A stretch of DNA of 64,000 nucleotides from Iris pallida. Taxonomy: Eukaryota; Streptophyta; Magnoliopsida; Asparagales; Iridaceae. The stretch spans positions 29,534,778-29,598,777 of the forward strand of contig JANAVB010015600.1 in NCBI GenBank assembly GCA_029216955.1. The letters are read 5' to 3'. Of the stretch, positions 35,465-47,070 are shown piece by piece (the stretch's first letter is position 1; every line of letters begins with the position of its first letter). Under the pieces are notes generated by a model. The model saw only the letters and a list, made by a program, of their open reading frames with translations, searched no databases and was not told the DNA's origin. The translations under genes were made by a program, and so were the position numbers.

Positions 35465-37883
35465 TGTCATGCCCCGCTCCTGTAGGAGCGATCGTCCTCG
35501 CTAAGGCGTGATGCCGCACGAGCCTAGATTGCGCTCGTGTAAGGCAGTTCCATAACGGCCGATTACAACGGCGACGACGGGGTCGTCGCACAGATAGTCC
35601 CAAGCAGATACATTGAATATGCAGCAGAATTTAAGAACAAGAACACATGAACACAAGTCATTCAAAAGAAACTCTTTTATTGATATTGAATACAAGATTA
35701 CATTTGTGGGCGCAAGGCCAAATTACAAGTCTCTCGTGCTCACTTTTCTCTCATTTTATAAGTCACTCTGCTTTCTCTCATCTCGCGATACAAATGCTTG
35801 AACCAGTGGAATCTTCGGAAGGCGATGTCCATACATTATGTCCTGTATAAGTCTTCAGTCCACGCGGCCGCATGCTTCGAATCGCCAAGGATCGACGCAT
35901 CCAAGCGAGCTCCACGCCATGAGCTTCTACCTATGCCTGCACATGAACACTATGTGGGTGTCAGTACTCAACTATACTGGTGGAGTGAGCTCCTCGCCTA
36001 CCCATACAAAACCTACACGTTTATTTACTTTGTGCAGCTTAAATACCTTTCTATTGTCTTTCTAGTCTTGCCTTAGGATCAGTTTTAAGACCGACGCCTT
36101 TGCATACTTGTGTCTAAGGACCACCCCGTGCTTGGACAACGACGTTAACTCATACTTTTGCCTTAGACCCTTCTCGTGCCAATAACGTTAACCTATCCAG
36201 TCGTGTTTGCCTTACGGCCATAATCAGAGACGCAACTACACGAAAGACTCCATTTCCATGCCTCTAGACCTTTCTCGTGCTTGCAATGTCGACGCACCGA
36301 CTTATACTTGTCTTTTGTGCCAAACTCTGGGACGTAACGACTCGGTTGTGCCATAACTCGATTCGTGCCTCAATATCTCCGAGGCAGTGCCTCCTTGTTT
36401 TGTTTTGCCTATACTTGTGTTGTGACAACGCGGCCGTGCCTCATATTTCGAGGTCATGCCCAGCGACTCATTCTAGCTTCACCCAACTTTCCCTACGGCC
36501 CTTCTCGACTTAACTCGCAACAGCTCAAGCCTAACACATGCAACTCTATGCCAACAACTTAACACTCGACGCCACATCTCGTACCGAAGCACGCCGCCTT
36601 CGTATAGCCAAATCTTAGGCCCAGTCCTTGTGTTCTCTAACTTCATACATATCCAACTCAACTCAATCCAAAGGAACTCACGCGGATTGCCGCCTGTGCC
36701 GACACATCTATATGAAAGGTCATTGGCATTAACTAGCCATCGTGGACATAGCCTGGCAAACGGGATCCTTGCACCGCAAGTAGCGATCTCCGATGCAAGT
36801 CCCCGTACTACCAATTGCCTATTACCCAGCTCGGCTATAATCTGTTCTTCCTAGGCCGGATCTGTCCCTGGCCCAAGGCTTCCGATCCGAAGAACCATCG
36901 CCCTTGTCGACAAGTTGTCCATGACCACGCGCCTACGCTAATTTCTAGACTTAACGTAAATGCATGGTCTCATCATCATCACTTAGTTCCTTTACTTTAC
37001 TCTTTCCACTTTTTCATACTTTATTCGCAGAGCCCAAACCAGGGTTGCCTCGGCGACTGAACCACAGTCCCGACATATTTCTTCTCGGCGACTAACCATC
37101 ACTTAGACTTAACATTCTTTGAACTCAGGGAACGGCTACTGCATAGCCTTCCAACTTAACTTGAACATAACGTGTTTTCTAAAGTATCGACCGACCGTGG
37201 CTAACTTTCCACTGAACCAACCGTGGCTCGTGCCTCTAAACCGACTCGTGTTCTACGCAACGCTATCGCCCAAGTCATACTTCATGTGACGGGCCTTGGG
37301 ATCGTGGGACTATTTAACTTGACAACCACAGAATGAGCGGGACAGCACTTGGAATGACTTAGGTCGACCGACATAACTTTGCCTCACTTACTCAAGCCTA
37401 CAACTTAACCCGAGGGACGAGCAAAGGCTATGCCAAGCCTTGCATTTCAGAAACGTGCATGCTTTATCGAGCATTTATGCGGGCGACGCCTATGACTTAG
37501 GCAAGTTTATAGTTTTGTGTCGAAGACCAACTTTCCTTCTCCCAAGCCACGGGACAAAGGACCGAGTGTCATTTTCAAAGCACGCTGTGCACCAACTCTA
37601 AGCCGACCGTGGGACATTTTCCATGTTCTAACTCATTTCGACCCGTCGGGATTATTCCCTTAGCTATGTGGATTCGTCTCTTTTATTATTAAGCCTACTT
37701 GTGCAAGTTGAAATCACGATTTATTATGTGAAGGCAAAGATGAGGCAAGTTCACCGAAACTACTCCACCTGAGCGAGGAGTCGCCTCGGACGAGCGAGCC
37801 TTCGAGCAGCCGTTGCAAGGCTAAGTTCCGACGCCGTCGGCGTTTCGATTCCTCCGATTGACTTTGCAGGATGGGGCACTACA
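35465..37883 (-). repeat. D' 3' LTR
   Basis: The plus-strand ends are TGTCATGCCCCGCTCC and GATGGGGCACTACA. It is paired with 40358-42786. Short frames (60-111 codons) are shared by both LTRs in several reading frames and look like chance. Confidence 0.9.
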
Positions 37884-40342
37884 TCATACACCACTCAGAA
37901 CAAGTCTCGTCCTCGAGACTTTCCTGAAGGCAAGCCATCCTACCATTTCTATGGCCAAGACTTAATCGAGCTTAGATACGGGACTATAACAGTCGAGCGA
38001 GATACGCCTACGCGTTTCCTTGAGTCCGAGCCACGCTCGTACTATTATCATTCATTTTGTTAACATGATTTCAAGATCTCGACACACTCTCATCTTTCAA
38101 GTCTTACTTGAACTCATTGTGTCACTTGGCTGGATCGTGCACACATTCCAAGCGTCCCCAAAATACATGCATTCAGCCAAGCCGCATGATAGAAAATTTG
38201 TCATTCTCACTCGAATTGCCTCGTGCACATACCCAGGCGTCCCTAAAATATATACATGTCAGCTGAGTCTCGTGAGCAGGGTTTCCTACGTTCGTGATTT
38301 ATGCTATCCATTCAAACCAATCCTCAAGATCAATTCTTCGATTGATAACTCTGCAACAGGGGCGTTTCGCCTAACCGCTAGGCCAATCTTTACGAGGCTA
38401 AGTCAATGTCAGGATTGGAATCATAGTTCCCCAACAATAATGCCAACACTGACCCCAATCCTAGGGTCAAACCAGGTTCGGTAATACGAGGTTTTCTACC
38501 CAAGCTTGCGTCACTCAGATTTCTAAACATCGAGCACGATCACCTATTCGCATCAATGCATGCGTTGCACATATTCGATTTTATCCAAATCACCAACTCT
38601 AACCAATTTGTGCATTCGATCACGAGGTCATCTAGCTCGACAATACATTGCACCCCAATCTCACGCGAGTCCGATTATCCACGGTGGTTCATGAATCACC
38701 ATGCAACGCACCCGCGGAATAATCATTCTCATCGGGGCGTAACTCTTGTTTGAGTTTAGACTAACTCATTTTCGATACACGGATTGGACCTACTCAATCC
38801 TTAAGTTCGATTCTTCAAGCACACAAATCCATTTTCGAGTCACCTTCGCGTCAAACCACAAATCGAAGCACACAAATTGTCACGCCAAGCTACGTCAATC
38901 ACCCCCGCTGTATGAATCACCATACCAGCGCTCACGCGGAGTGATCGTCTCAAATCGACGCGACGCATGTGTGAGGCTGGAGTTGCGCTCGCATAAGACA
39001 AGAATATCAAAGTTGTGGTTATCGACGAAGCAAATCCAAACGTTTCATTTTCATCCAAGCCAAGATTTCAATTTGATAGTCCGACCGTCATTCATTCAAC
39101 TTAGAAATCCTCGAGCCAAGTCTATCCTTTCTTCGACACATTTCGATATCCCGAGTATAGCATCCGTCGGAGCAATAACATTTGCATGATCGTCTTCGCT
39201 GAGTCGGAGTACCCCCGAGTTATCGCATATCGATCTTTGATACGCCTCAATACCATCGACGATATGCGTAACCTGACGATCTTCCTTTGCAACCAATTTC
39301 GAGTCGTGCGTTAATGCTGTTGTCCGAGTTGGATATTCCACAATTTTCTCGATATTTAAGATCAAGTTCGATCGCTATTCCTCAAGCTCGTTTCAAGATC
39401 GTTGTTCAAAACTCAAGTCACACTTTATTTGCATCAATCTGATATCGTACGTGCGATCCTCTAAGTTTCCTCGATCAAGACCATTCATTTTCATTCATCG
39501 TTCCGAATCACTTCGATATCGTTTTCTAACTCGAGTTGCCTATTCGCAAGTCGTCCGAATGAGATGCTCGTTTGGGACATTCGAAGTCACGACCAACTAA
39601 GTGTGACGCGTTCTAAGGCTTTGCGCGATCGCATCGCCTCGACGATATACTCGTGTTTACTCGTAATCCTCAATCTTCGCTAGAATGATTTCCAAGAAAA
39701 ATCCATACACCACTCGGATTCAAGCCATCCGATCTAGTCTACAATCACGTTCGCGTCATGCGCTAAGACATCCTTCGGATTCGTTCGACGAATCCCTAGC
39801 GTAATCGTTCACGTCGCATCGACGGACTAAGTCGTTCGCACTACTCCTCAAAATCCAAACTGATCTTCCACGTACGCCTAAGCGTTATTCTGATAGTGTT
39901 TCTATCGACAGACACTCTAAGTGTTGCTTCGTTTCCCGACCGAACGGTACTCAATATCGCTTGTGACTCAATTGCACCAAAAAGTCTAGGTGCGCAACAC
40001 GAGACGCAACTTAGCCAAAAGGCCGTGCACATGGCTATCCCGTGCGGACTATATTCGAGTTTGCACGCTCAATTGCTAGAGTCAACGTGGGACTAGTTAG
40101 GCACGTATGCAACTTTGCTGACATTAGCATATGTTTTCATTCAAGACGAGTCGACACCGTTCGGCACAAAGGCCGTCGCCTATCGATGCATTCGATTGAA
40201 CGCTTGTACAAGCTTTTGAAAATATTTAGACTTATTGTATGGACATGCCGAGGGACATTCGAGAGAGAGCGCACACTTATTTTCCAACGACGAGCTTTCA
40301 AAATTGAGAAATTCGACGGAAAGTCCAAGGACGTAAAGCCAT
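37884..40342 (-). other. D' internal region, non-coding
   Basis: No gag, protease, RT or integrase motif was seen in any frame. Next to the 3' LTR the minus strand shows GTCTCGAGGACGAG then GAGTGGTGTATGA before TGTAGTG, the pre-PPT and tract arrangement. It is homologous to 44461-46890 of D. It contains degenerate copies of the LTR-end/primer-site sequence (near 38660-38740 and 38880-38945) and a tRNA D-arm-like word (38362-38400). Frames of up to 154 codons have no recognisable product. Confidence 0.65.
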
Positions 40343-40354
40343 GCTCTGATACCA
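40343..40354 (-). promoter_or_regulatory. D' primer binding site (initiator tRNA-Met type)
   Basis: The minus strand reads TGGTATCAGAGC three bases inside the 5' LTR. This is the standard site complementary to the 3' end of plant initiator tRNA-Met. Confidence 0.95.
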
Positions 40355-40357
40355 CTA

Positions 40358-42786
40358 TGTCACGCCCCGCTCCCGTAGGAGCGATCGTCCTCGCTAAGGC
40401 GTGATGCCGCACGAGCCTAGATTGCGCTCGTGCAAGGCAGTTCCATAACGGCCGATTACAACGACGGCGACGGGGTCGTCGCACAGATAGTCCCAAGCAG
40501 ATACATTGAATATGCAGCAAAATTTAAGAACAAGAACACATGAACACAAGTCATTCAAAAGAAACTCTTTTATTGATATTGAATACAAGATTACATTTGT
40601 GGGCACAAGGCCAAATTATAAGTCTCTCGTGCTCACTTTTCTCTTATTTTACAAGTCACTCTGCTCTCTCTCATCTCTCGATACAAATGCTTGAACCAGC
40701 GGAAGCTTCGGAAGGCGATGTTCATACATTATGTCCTGTATAAGTCTTCAGTCCACGCGGCCGCACGCTTCGAATCGCCAAGGAACTCCGTGCCTCGACG
40801 CATCCAAGCGAGCTCCACGCCACGAGCTTCTACCTGTGCCTGCACATGAACACTGTGTGGGTGTCAGTACTCAACTGTACTGGTGGAGTGAGCTCCTCGC
40901 CCACCCATACAAAACCTACACGTTCATTTACTTTGTGCAGCTTAAATCCCTTTCTATTGTCTTTCTAGTCTTGCCTTAGGATCAGTTTTAAGACCGACGC
41001 CTTTGCATACTTGTGTCTAAGGACCACCCCGTGCTTGCACAACGACGTTAACTCATACTTTTGCCTTAGACCCTTCTCGTGCCAATAACGTTAACCTATC
41101 CAGTCGTGTTTGCCTTACGGCCATAATCAGAGACGCAACTACACGAAAGACTCCATTTCCTTGCCTCTAGACCTTTCTCGTGCTGGCAATGTCGACGCAC
41201 CGACTTATACTTGTCTTTTGTGCCAAACTCTGGGACGTAACGACTCGGTTGTGCCATAACTCGATTCGTGCCTCAATATCTCCGAGGCAGTGCCTCCTTG
41301 TTTAGTCTTGCCTATACTTGTGTTGTGACAACGCGGCCGTGCCTCATATTTCGAGGTCGTACCCAGCGACTCATTCTAGCTTCACCCAACTTGCCCTACG
41401 GCCCTTCTCGACTTAACTCGCAACAACTCAAGCCTAACACATGCAACTCTATGCCAACAACTTAACACTAGACGCCACATCTCGTGCCGAAGCACGCCGC
41501 CTTCGTATAGCCAAATCTTAGGCCCAGTCCTTGTGTTTACTAACTTCATACATATCCAACTCAACTCAATCCAAAGGCACTCACGCGGATTGCCGCCTGT
41601 GCCGACTCATCTATATGAAAGGTCACTGGCATTAACTAGCCATCGTGGACATAGCCTGGCAAACGGGATCCTTGTACCGTAAGTAGCGATCTCCGATGCA
41701 AGTCCCCGTACTACCAATTGCCTGTTACCCAGCTCGGCTATAATCTGTTCTTCCTAGGCCGGATCGATCCCTGGCCCAAGGCTTCCGATCCGAAGAACCA
41801 TCGCCCTTGTCGACAAGTTGTCCATGACCACGCGCCTACGCTAACTTCTAGACTTAACGTAAATACATGGTCTCATCATCATCACTTAGTTCCTTTACTT
41901 TACTCTTTCCACTTTTTCATACTTCATTCGCAGAGCGCAAACCAGGGTTGCCTCGGCGACTGAACCACAGTCCCGACATATTTCTTCTCGGCGACTAACC
42001 ATCACTTAGACTTAATATTCTTTGAACTCAGGGAACGGCTACTGCATAGCCTTCCAACTTAACGTGAACATAACGTATTTTCTTAAGTATCGACCGACCG
42101 TGGCTAACTTTCCACTGAACCAACCATGGCTCGTGCCTCTAAACTGACTTGTGTTCTACGCAACGCTATCGCCCAAGTCATACTTCATGTGACGGGCCTT
42201 GGGATCGTGGGACTATTTAACTTGACAACCGTAGAATGAGCGGGACAGCACTTGGAATGACTTAGGTCGATCGGCATAACTTTGCCTTACTTACTCAAGC
42301 CTACAACTTAACCCGAGGAACGAGCAAAGGCTATGCCAAGCCTTACATTTCGGAAACGTGCATGCTTTATCGAGCATTTACGCGGGCGACGCCTATGACT
42401 TAGGCAAGTTTATAGTTTTGTGTCGAAGACCAACTTTCCTTCTCCCAAGCCACGGGACAAAGGACCGAGTGTCATTTTCAAAGCATGCCGTGCACCAACT
42501 CTAAGCCGACCGTGGGACGTTTTCCATGTTCTAACTTATTTCGACCCGTCGAGATTATTCCCTTAGCTATGTGGATTCGTCTCTTTTATTATTAAGCCTA
42601 CTTGTGCAAGTTGAAAACACGATTTATTATGTGAAGGCAAAGATGAGGCAAGTTCACCGAAACTACCCCACCTGAGCGAGGAGTCGCCTCGGACGAGCGA
42701 GCCTTCGAGCAGCCGTTGTAAGGCTAAGTTCCGACGTCGTCGGCATTTCGATTCCTCCGATTGACTTTGCGGGACGGGGCACTACA
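40358..42786 (-). repeat. D' 5' LTR
   Basis: On the minus strand it begins TGTAGTGCCCCGTCCCGC and ends GGAGCGGGGCGTGACA, and it is followed by the primer site. It is collinear with 35465-37883. Confidence 0.9.
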
Positions 42787-44445
42787 CTTACGGTCTCAAG
42801 GCCCGTCATATAGAGTATGACTTGGGCATTGGTGTCGCATAGAGTTCAAGTTGGTTTAAGACACGATGTCACAAACTTAGTGTTTAAGGCAAGGACCACA
42901 ATTGATTCAAGTGAGTTTTGGAGAAAGGACTATCAAATAGGCATTCATGAGTTGAATGAAGTGATATGGTAACATGGAAAGAATGCTCGCGACTGTGGGT
43001 CGTCCAGGGGTCTCAAGGATAGAAGTCTTGGACTTGGTTTTGAAAGAGATAGTAACACTGGAAGAAGAATGACTGCGTGAGACGTCAGTTCGAGTCGAGT
43101 CTTGCATGGTCATTGGACAACTTGTCAACAAGGAGAGAGTTTCCACGAGCGACAATCCTGGGCGCCAAGGGACCGCGTCGTCCTGGAGGAAAACACGGTA
43201 TAGCCGTAGCTGGACGAACCGCTCAGGTTATTCGGGAACTTTCAGCGGGGCTAGCTACTTGCGTTGAAAGGGTCGCCGAATAGCAAGGCTATAGTCCATG
43301 ATAGCTTGTGATGTTAGTGATCAATTCATATAGATGGGTCGGCACGGGCGGCAATCCGCGTGTGTGCCTTTGGATTGAGTCAGCTGAATATGTGTACAAT
43401 TAGAACACAATGTTTGGGCCTAAGATTTAGCATCAACATAGACGACGTGCTTCGGCACGGGATGCGGCGTCAGGTCTTAAGTTGTTGGCATATAAGTTGC
43501 ATAAGTTGGTTTGAGTCATCTTGAGTTTAAGTCAGGAAATGCCACAAGGCAAAGTCGGTCAAGTGAAGTGTCTACAAGTCTTGATTGGGTCTGTTGGTGA
43601 GCGAAGTAGCAAGGGCCGCGAGGCGGCGATATGGTTAAGTCACATTGAGTTATGAGGCACGATATGATGGATTTGTAGCACGGTCACAAGGAATTGGGTA
43701 CTATCGCGTAGTTGCGTCTCTAATTTTATGCCGAAGGGCAAACATGACTTGATAGGTTAACGTTGTTGGTGCAAGCACGGGATGGTCTAGAGACACAAAA
43801 TATGCCAAGGCGTTGGTCCTAAAATCGAATCCTAGGGCAAGACTAGAAAGACAATTGAAAAGAAAGGACTATGTTGCACAAAGTAAATCAAACGTGTTGG
43901 TTTTGTATGGATGGGCGATGAGCTCATTCCACCAGTACAGTTGAGTACTGCCACCCACATAGTTTTCATGTGCAAGCACAGGTAGAAGCTCGTGGCACGG
44001 AGCTCGCTTGGATGCGTCGAGGCACAGAGTTCCTGGGTGATTCGAAGCGTGCGGCTGCCTGGAGTCAAGACTTATATGGGACATAATGTATGGACGTCGC
44101 CTTCCGAAGCATCCGCTGGCTCAAGACTTGTATTTGAGAGAAGAGAGAGAGCTGAGTGACTTGTAATGTGAGATGAGTGAGCTTGAGAGACTTGTAATAT
44201 TGGCCTTGCACCCCATTGTAACCTTTGTTTCAATATCAATAAAAGAGTATTTTGCAAAAACTTGTGTTTTGCTTCAAATTTTGCTGCTATTATTCAATGT
44301 CTCTGCTTAGGACTTCTGTGCGACGACCCCGTTGCAGCCGCTAAAATCGGTCGTTATGAAACTCGCCTTGCACGAGCGCAATCTAGGCTCGTGCGGCATC
44401 ACGCCTTAGCGAGAACGATCGCTCCTACGGGAGCGGGGCATGACA
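42787..44445 (+). repeat. Element D 5' LTR, right segment
   Basis: It starts with the duplicated CTTAC and continues GGTCTCAAGGCCCGTC, the LTR sequence expected after 35464. It ends GGAGCGGGGCATGACA. An AATAAAAGAG poly(A)-like signal lies near 44236, followed by TTGCAAAAACTTGTGTTTTG. Confidence 0.9.
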
Positions 44446-44448
44446 TAA

Positions 44449-44460
44449 TGGTATCAGAGC
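44449..44460 (+). promoter_or_regulatory. Element D primer binding site (initiator tRNA-Met type)
   Basis: TGGTATCAGAGC is separated by three bases from the LTR end GCATGACA. Confidence 0.95.
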
Positions 44461-46890
44461 ACGGCTTTACGTCCTTGGACTATCGATTGAATTCTTTAAC
44501 TCCGTTGTTTCTGCGAACTCTAAAGTGTTGCTTCTGCAAAGTTGATATCGTTGGTGAGCTCTCTCTCAAATGTCCCACAGGATGTCCATACAATAAGTCT
44601 ATCTATTTTGCAAAACGTAGGAAAAATAGTTTTCATCAAGAAACAAAAGGTGGTTCACGTAAGCACGGTTGGCTAAGTCGGACTGGGCATATACACCAAA
44701 GTTACGTCGACCCTAGCAAAGTCGAGAGCGGGATTCGTAATTGTTTCGAGCTAGAATGAGTTGAACTCGATTGAGTATAGTGAGATGACTATCGATAGGG
44801 GTGCTATCGAGCGACAATAACGTCTGTGCGATATAGATGAGCGTGCTTGGAGTTAGAGGAATGGTTCGAACGGGATTCGAAGAAGTCAATTTTGAATTTG
44901 AATGATGGATTTTGAGGATTTGTCGAATGACTTCATCCTTGAGTGGTTTATGCGATAGCTTCAGGGATATCGATCGATTGAGGATGCGAGGTGTCGGTGA
45001 GTCTATCAGCAAGCGTATTGTTATGCAAAGCCTTAGATTGAGTGTCATTGAACAAGTTGTAGCCTTGAAGATTTGGATGAGTTGATTCGAACAACTTAGA
45101 ATTGACGCGCACGGAACGTGCACGGGATTGAGATTGCGCAAGTATGAAATATGGAAATGATAGAGTAGGTAAATCAAATCGAGAAAAAAAGTTAAGGTGT
45201 AGCGAAAGGATGACTCGATCAAAAAAATCGATAGGTGGATCGTATAAAAAAAAGTTAGCACGATGGGATAATATCGTGCATGAAAAAGTTGAAATTTTAA
45301 AGTTACGTAAATGACTCTAAGGATTGGATTGAATGTTGGTCGATGATTTGAGTTAGCAAGGAAGGATGTGATTTGAAGAACAACGTTGCTCGATGACTTA
45401 AGATAGACAGATGAATAATACGCAAATTTGGGTTTGAGAAAATTGATGTTGTGAATAATTCGAGGGATAATGATCGAACTTGATGTTGAATGTCGAGGAG
45501 ATTATCCAGTCGGAGGATAGAATCATTTGCACGACTCAAAATTCGTTGCAAAGGAAGATCGTCAGGTTACGCATGTCATCGATGGCATTGAGGCGTGTCA
45601 AAGATCGATATGCGATAACTCGGAGGTACTCTAATTCGAGGAATGACGATCGTGCTAGTGCTATTGTTTCGATGGATACTATGTTTGGGATTTTGATAGA
45701 AATAAATACTTGGATGAAAACAAAAGTGTCTTGATGGTTGCGTTGATAACCACAACGTCGATGATCTTGTCTTGCACGAGCGCAACTCTAGACTCGCACA
45801 TGCGTCGCGTCGGGTTTAAGGTGATCGTTCAGCGTGAGCGCTGATATGATGATTCATGTCGCAGGAATGATCGAACTGGGAAAATCAGGACGCGACAACT
45901 TTGATTGTCTTGACTTGTTGGTTTAATGCGAAGGAAAATTCGAGGATGTTTGAACTGTGATTGACGATTAAGTAAAACTTGAGGATTGAATAGATCCAAT
46001 CTATGTATCGAGAATGAATTAGTCTAGACACAAAACAAGAGTTACGTCCCGATGAGGATGACTATCCCACGGGAGCGTGCATAATGATTCATGTCCACCG
46101 TGGATAATCTGAATCGCGTGAGATCGGAGCACAACTTATTGTTAAGCTAGATAACCTTATGATCAAATACGTGATTTGTGATGAACGACTTAGGAAACAT
46201 GAAATGTGAATTATGGTTTAGCAATAAGTTGTGTCGTAGCGTGTTTAACTTGGAAGGATTGATAGGCAGATTATGTCGGACGTATTTGAAGAGATAGACT
46301 ATGCAAGTTGCTTGTTGGACGAGCGATATGTTCATGTCAAGGATTGGTTGAACGCTTTTTGTTGTAGGATGGCTTTGCTGAATGACTCAGACCCGGTACG
46401 ACGAATGTAGGGATGTGTGTAGGGAAATCGATGCTCGATGTTTAGAAATCAGAGTGATGCGAGCTTGGGTAGAAAATCCCGTACTATCAACTTGGTTTGA
46501 CCTTAGGATGGGGTCAGTGTTGATATCGTTGTTTGGGAATTATGATTATAATACTGACAATTGACTTTAGCCTAGAGAGGTGGCCTAGCGGCTAGGCGAG
46601 ATGTCCATGTTACGAGAGTTAGCATCGATACGATTGATTTTTGGGATTGAGTGGATGAATCGATAGGCGGGAATAGATTCACTATCACAAGGCTTGGTTG
46701 AAATACATGTATTTTGGATACGCCTAGAATGTGTGCATGATCCAAACTAAATGATACGTTGAAATCAAGTGAGACTTGAGGAACATGAAATGTCGAGGAT
46801 TTTGAGATCGTGAGTTTTGAAGAAAGGATTAAGGGTAGCACGAGGGAGGCTCGAATTTGAGAAATGTGCGCGAGAGTCGTTGAACGTTCG
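44461..46890 (+). other. Element D internal region, non-coding
   Basis: Homologous to the reversed internal region of D', for example GATCGTCAGGTTACGCATG near 45559. Degenerate LTR-end-like copies lie near 45765-45860 and 46048-46095, and a tRNA D-arm-like word at 46575-46600. Minus-strand frames (182 codons at 45261-44713, others shorter) have no recognisable product and no counterpart in D'. Confidence 0.65.
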
Positions 46891-46894
46891 AGTG

Positions 46895-47070
46895 ACGAGT
46901 AATGTGAGATGAGTGAGCTTGAGTGAGCTTAAGAGACTTGTAATCTTGGTTTTGCGCCCCATTGTAACCTTTGTTTCAATATCAATAAAAGAGTATTTTG
47001 CAAAGACTTGTGTTTTGCTTCAAATTCTGCTGCTATTATTCAATGTCTCTGCTTGAGACTTCTGTGTGAC
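46895..47070 (+). repeat. Element D 3' LTR fragment
   Basis: This matches 44150-44325 of the 5' LTR: GTAATGTGAGATGAGTGAGC, CCCCATTGTAACCTTTG, ATCAATAAAAGAGTATTTTG and TATTCAATGTCTCTGCTT. The upstream ~1.9 kb of the LTR is missing, so an internal deletion joined the internal region to the LTR. Tat-2 interrupts it at 47071; GTGAC (47066-47070) is the likely left half of the target duplication. Confidence 0.8.

Larger units (their letters stand above)
35465..42786 (-). mobile_element. Element D': complete non-coding gypsy element of the D family, opposite orientation
   Basis: Two LTRs (35465-37883 and 40358-42786, about 2.42 kb) are nearly identical, apart from small differences such as a ~10-base gap near 35893. 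The element is bounded by the 5-bp direct repeat CTTAC (35460-35464 and 42787-42791). The reverse complement of TGGTATCAGAGC at 40343-40354, three bases from the right LTR, gives minus orientation. The internal region of about 2.47 kb has no gag or pol. Removing the element rejoins the D LTR without a gap. Confidence 0.95.
34762..47070 (+). mobile_element. Element D: non-coding gypsy element, split by D' and Tat-2
   Basis: The 5' LTR starts TGTAGTGCCCCATCCCGC at 34762, is split by D' after 35464, resumes at 42787 and ends GGGGCATGACA at 44445. Three bases later is TGGTATCAGAGC, the standard initiator-Met primer site. The internal region (44461-about 46890) matches the internal region of D' in reverse and has no gag or pol. 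Only a piece of the 3' LTR (about 46895-47070) is present before Tat-2 begins. It lies at the right end of the visible LTR C. Confidence 0.8.

Noticed and set aside
34762..37883. 34762-35464 and the reversed 37200-37883 as terminal inverted repeats of a DNA transposon
   Set aside because: They are pieces of two LTRs of one family in opposite orientation, shown by the CTTAC duplication and the primer sites.
38020..38484. A 154-codon plus-strand frame in D'
   Set aside because: It runs opposite to the element, has no family resemblance and is not kept in D.
44713..45261. A 182-codon minus-strand frame in element D
   Set aside because: No recognisable domain, and the homologous region of D' is not open in the corresponding frame.
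46570..46610. A tRNA gene
   Set aside because: Only a D-arm-like word is present; there is no B box, anticodon arm or acceptor pairing.
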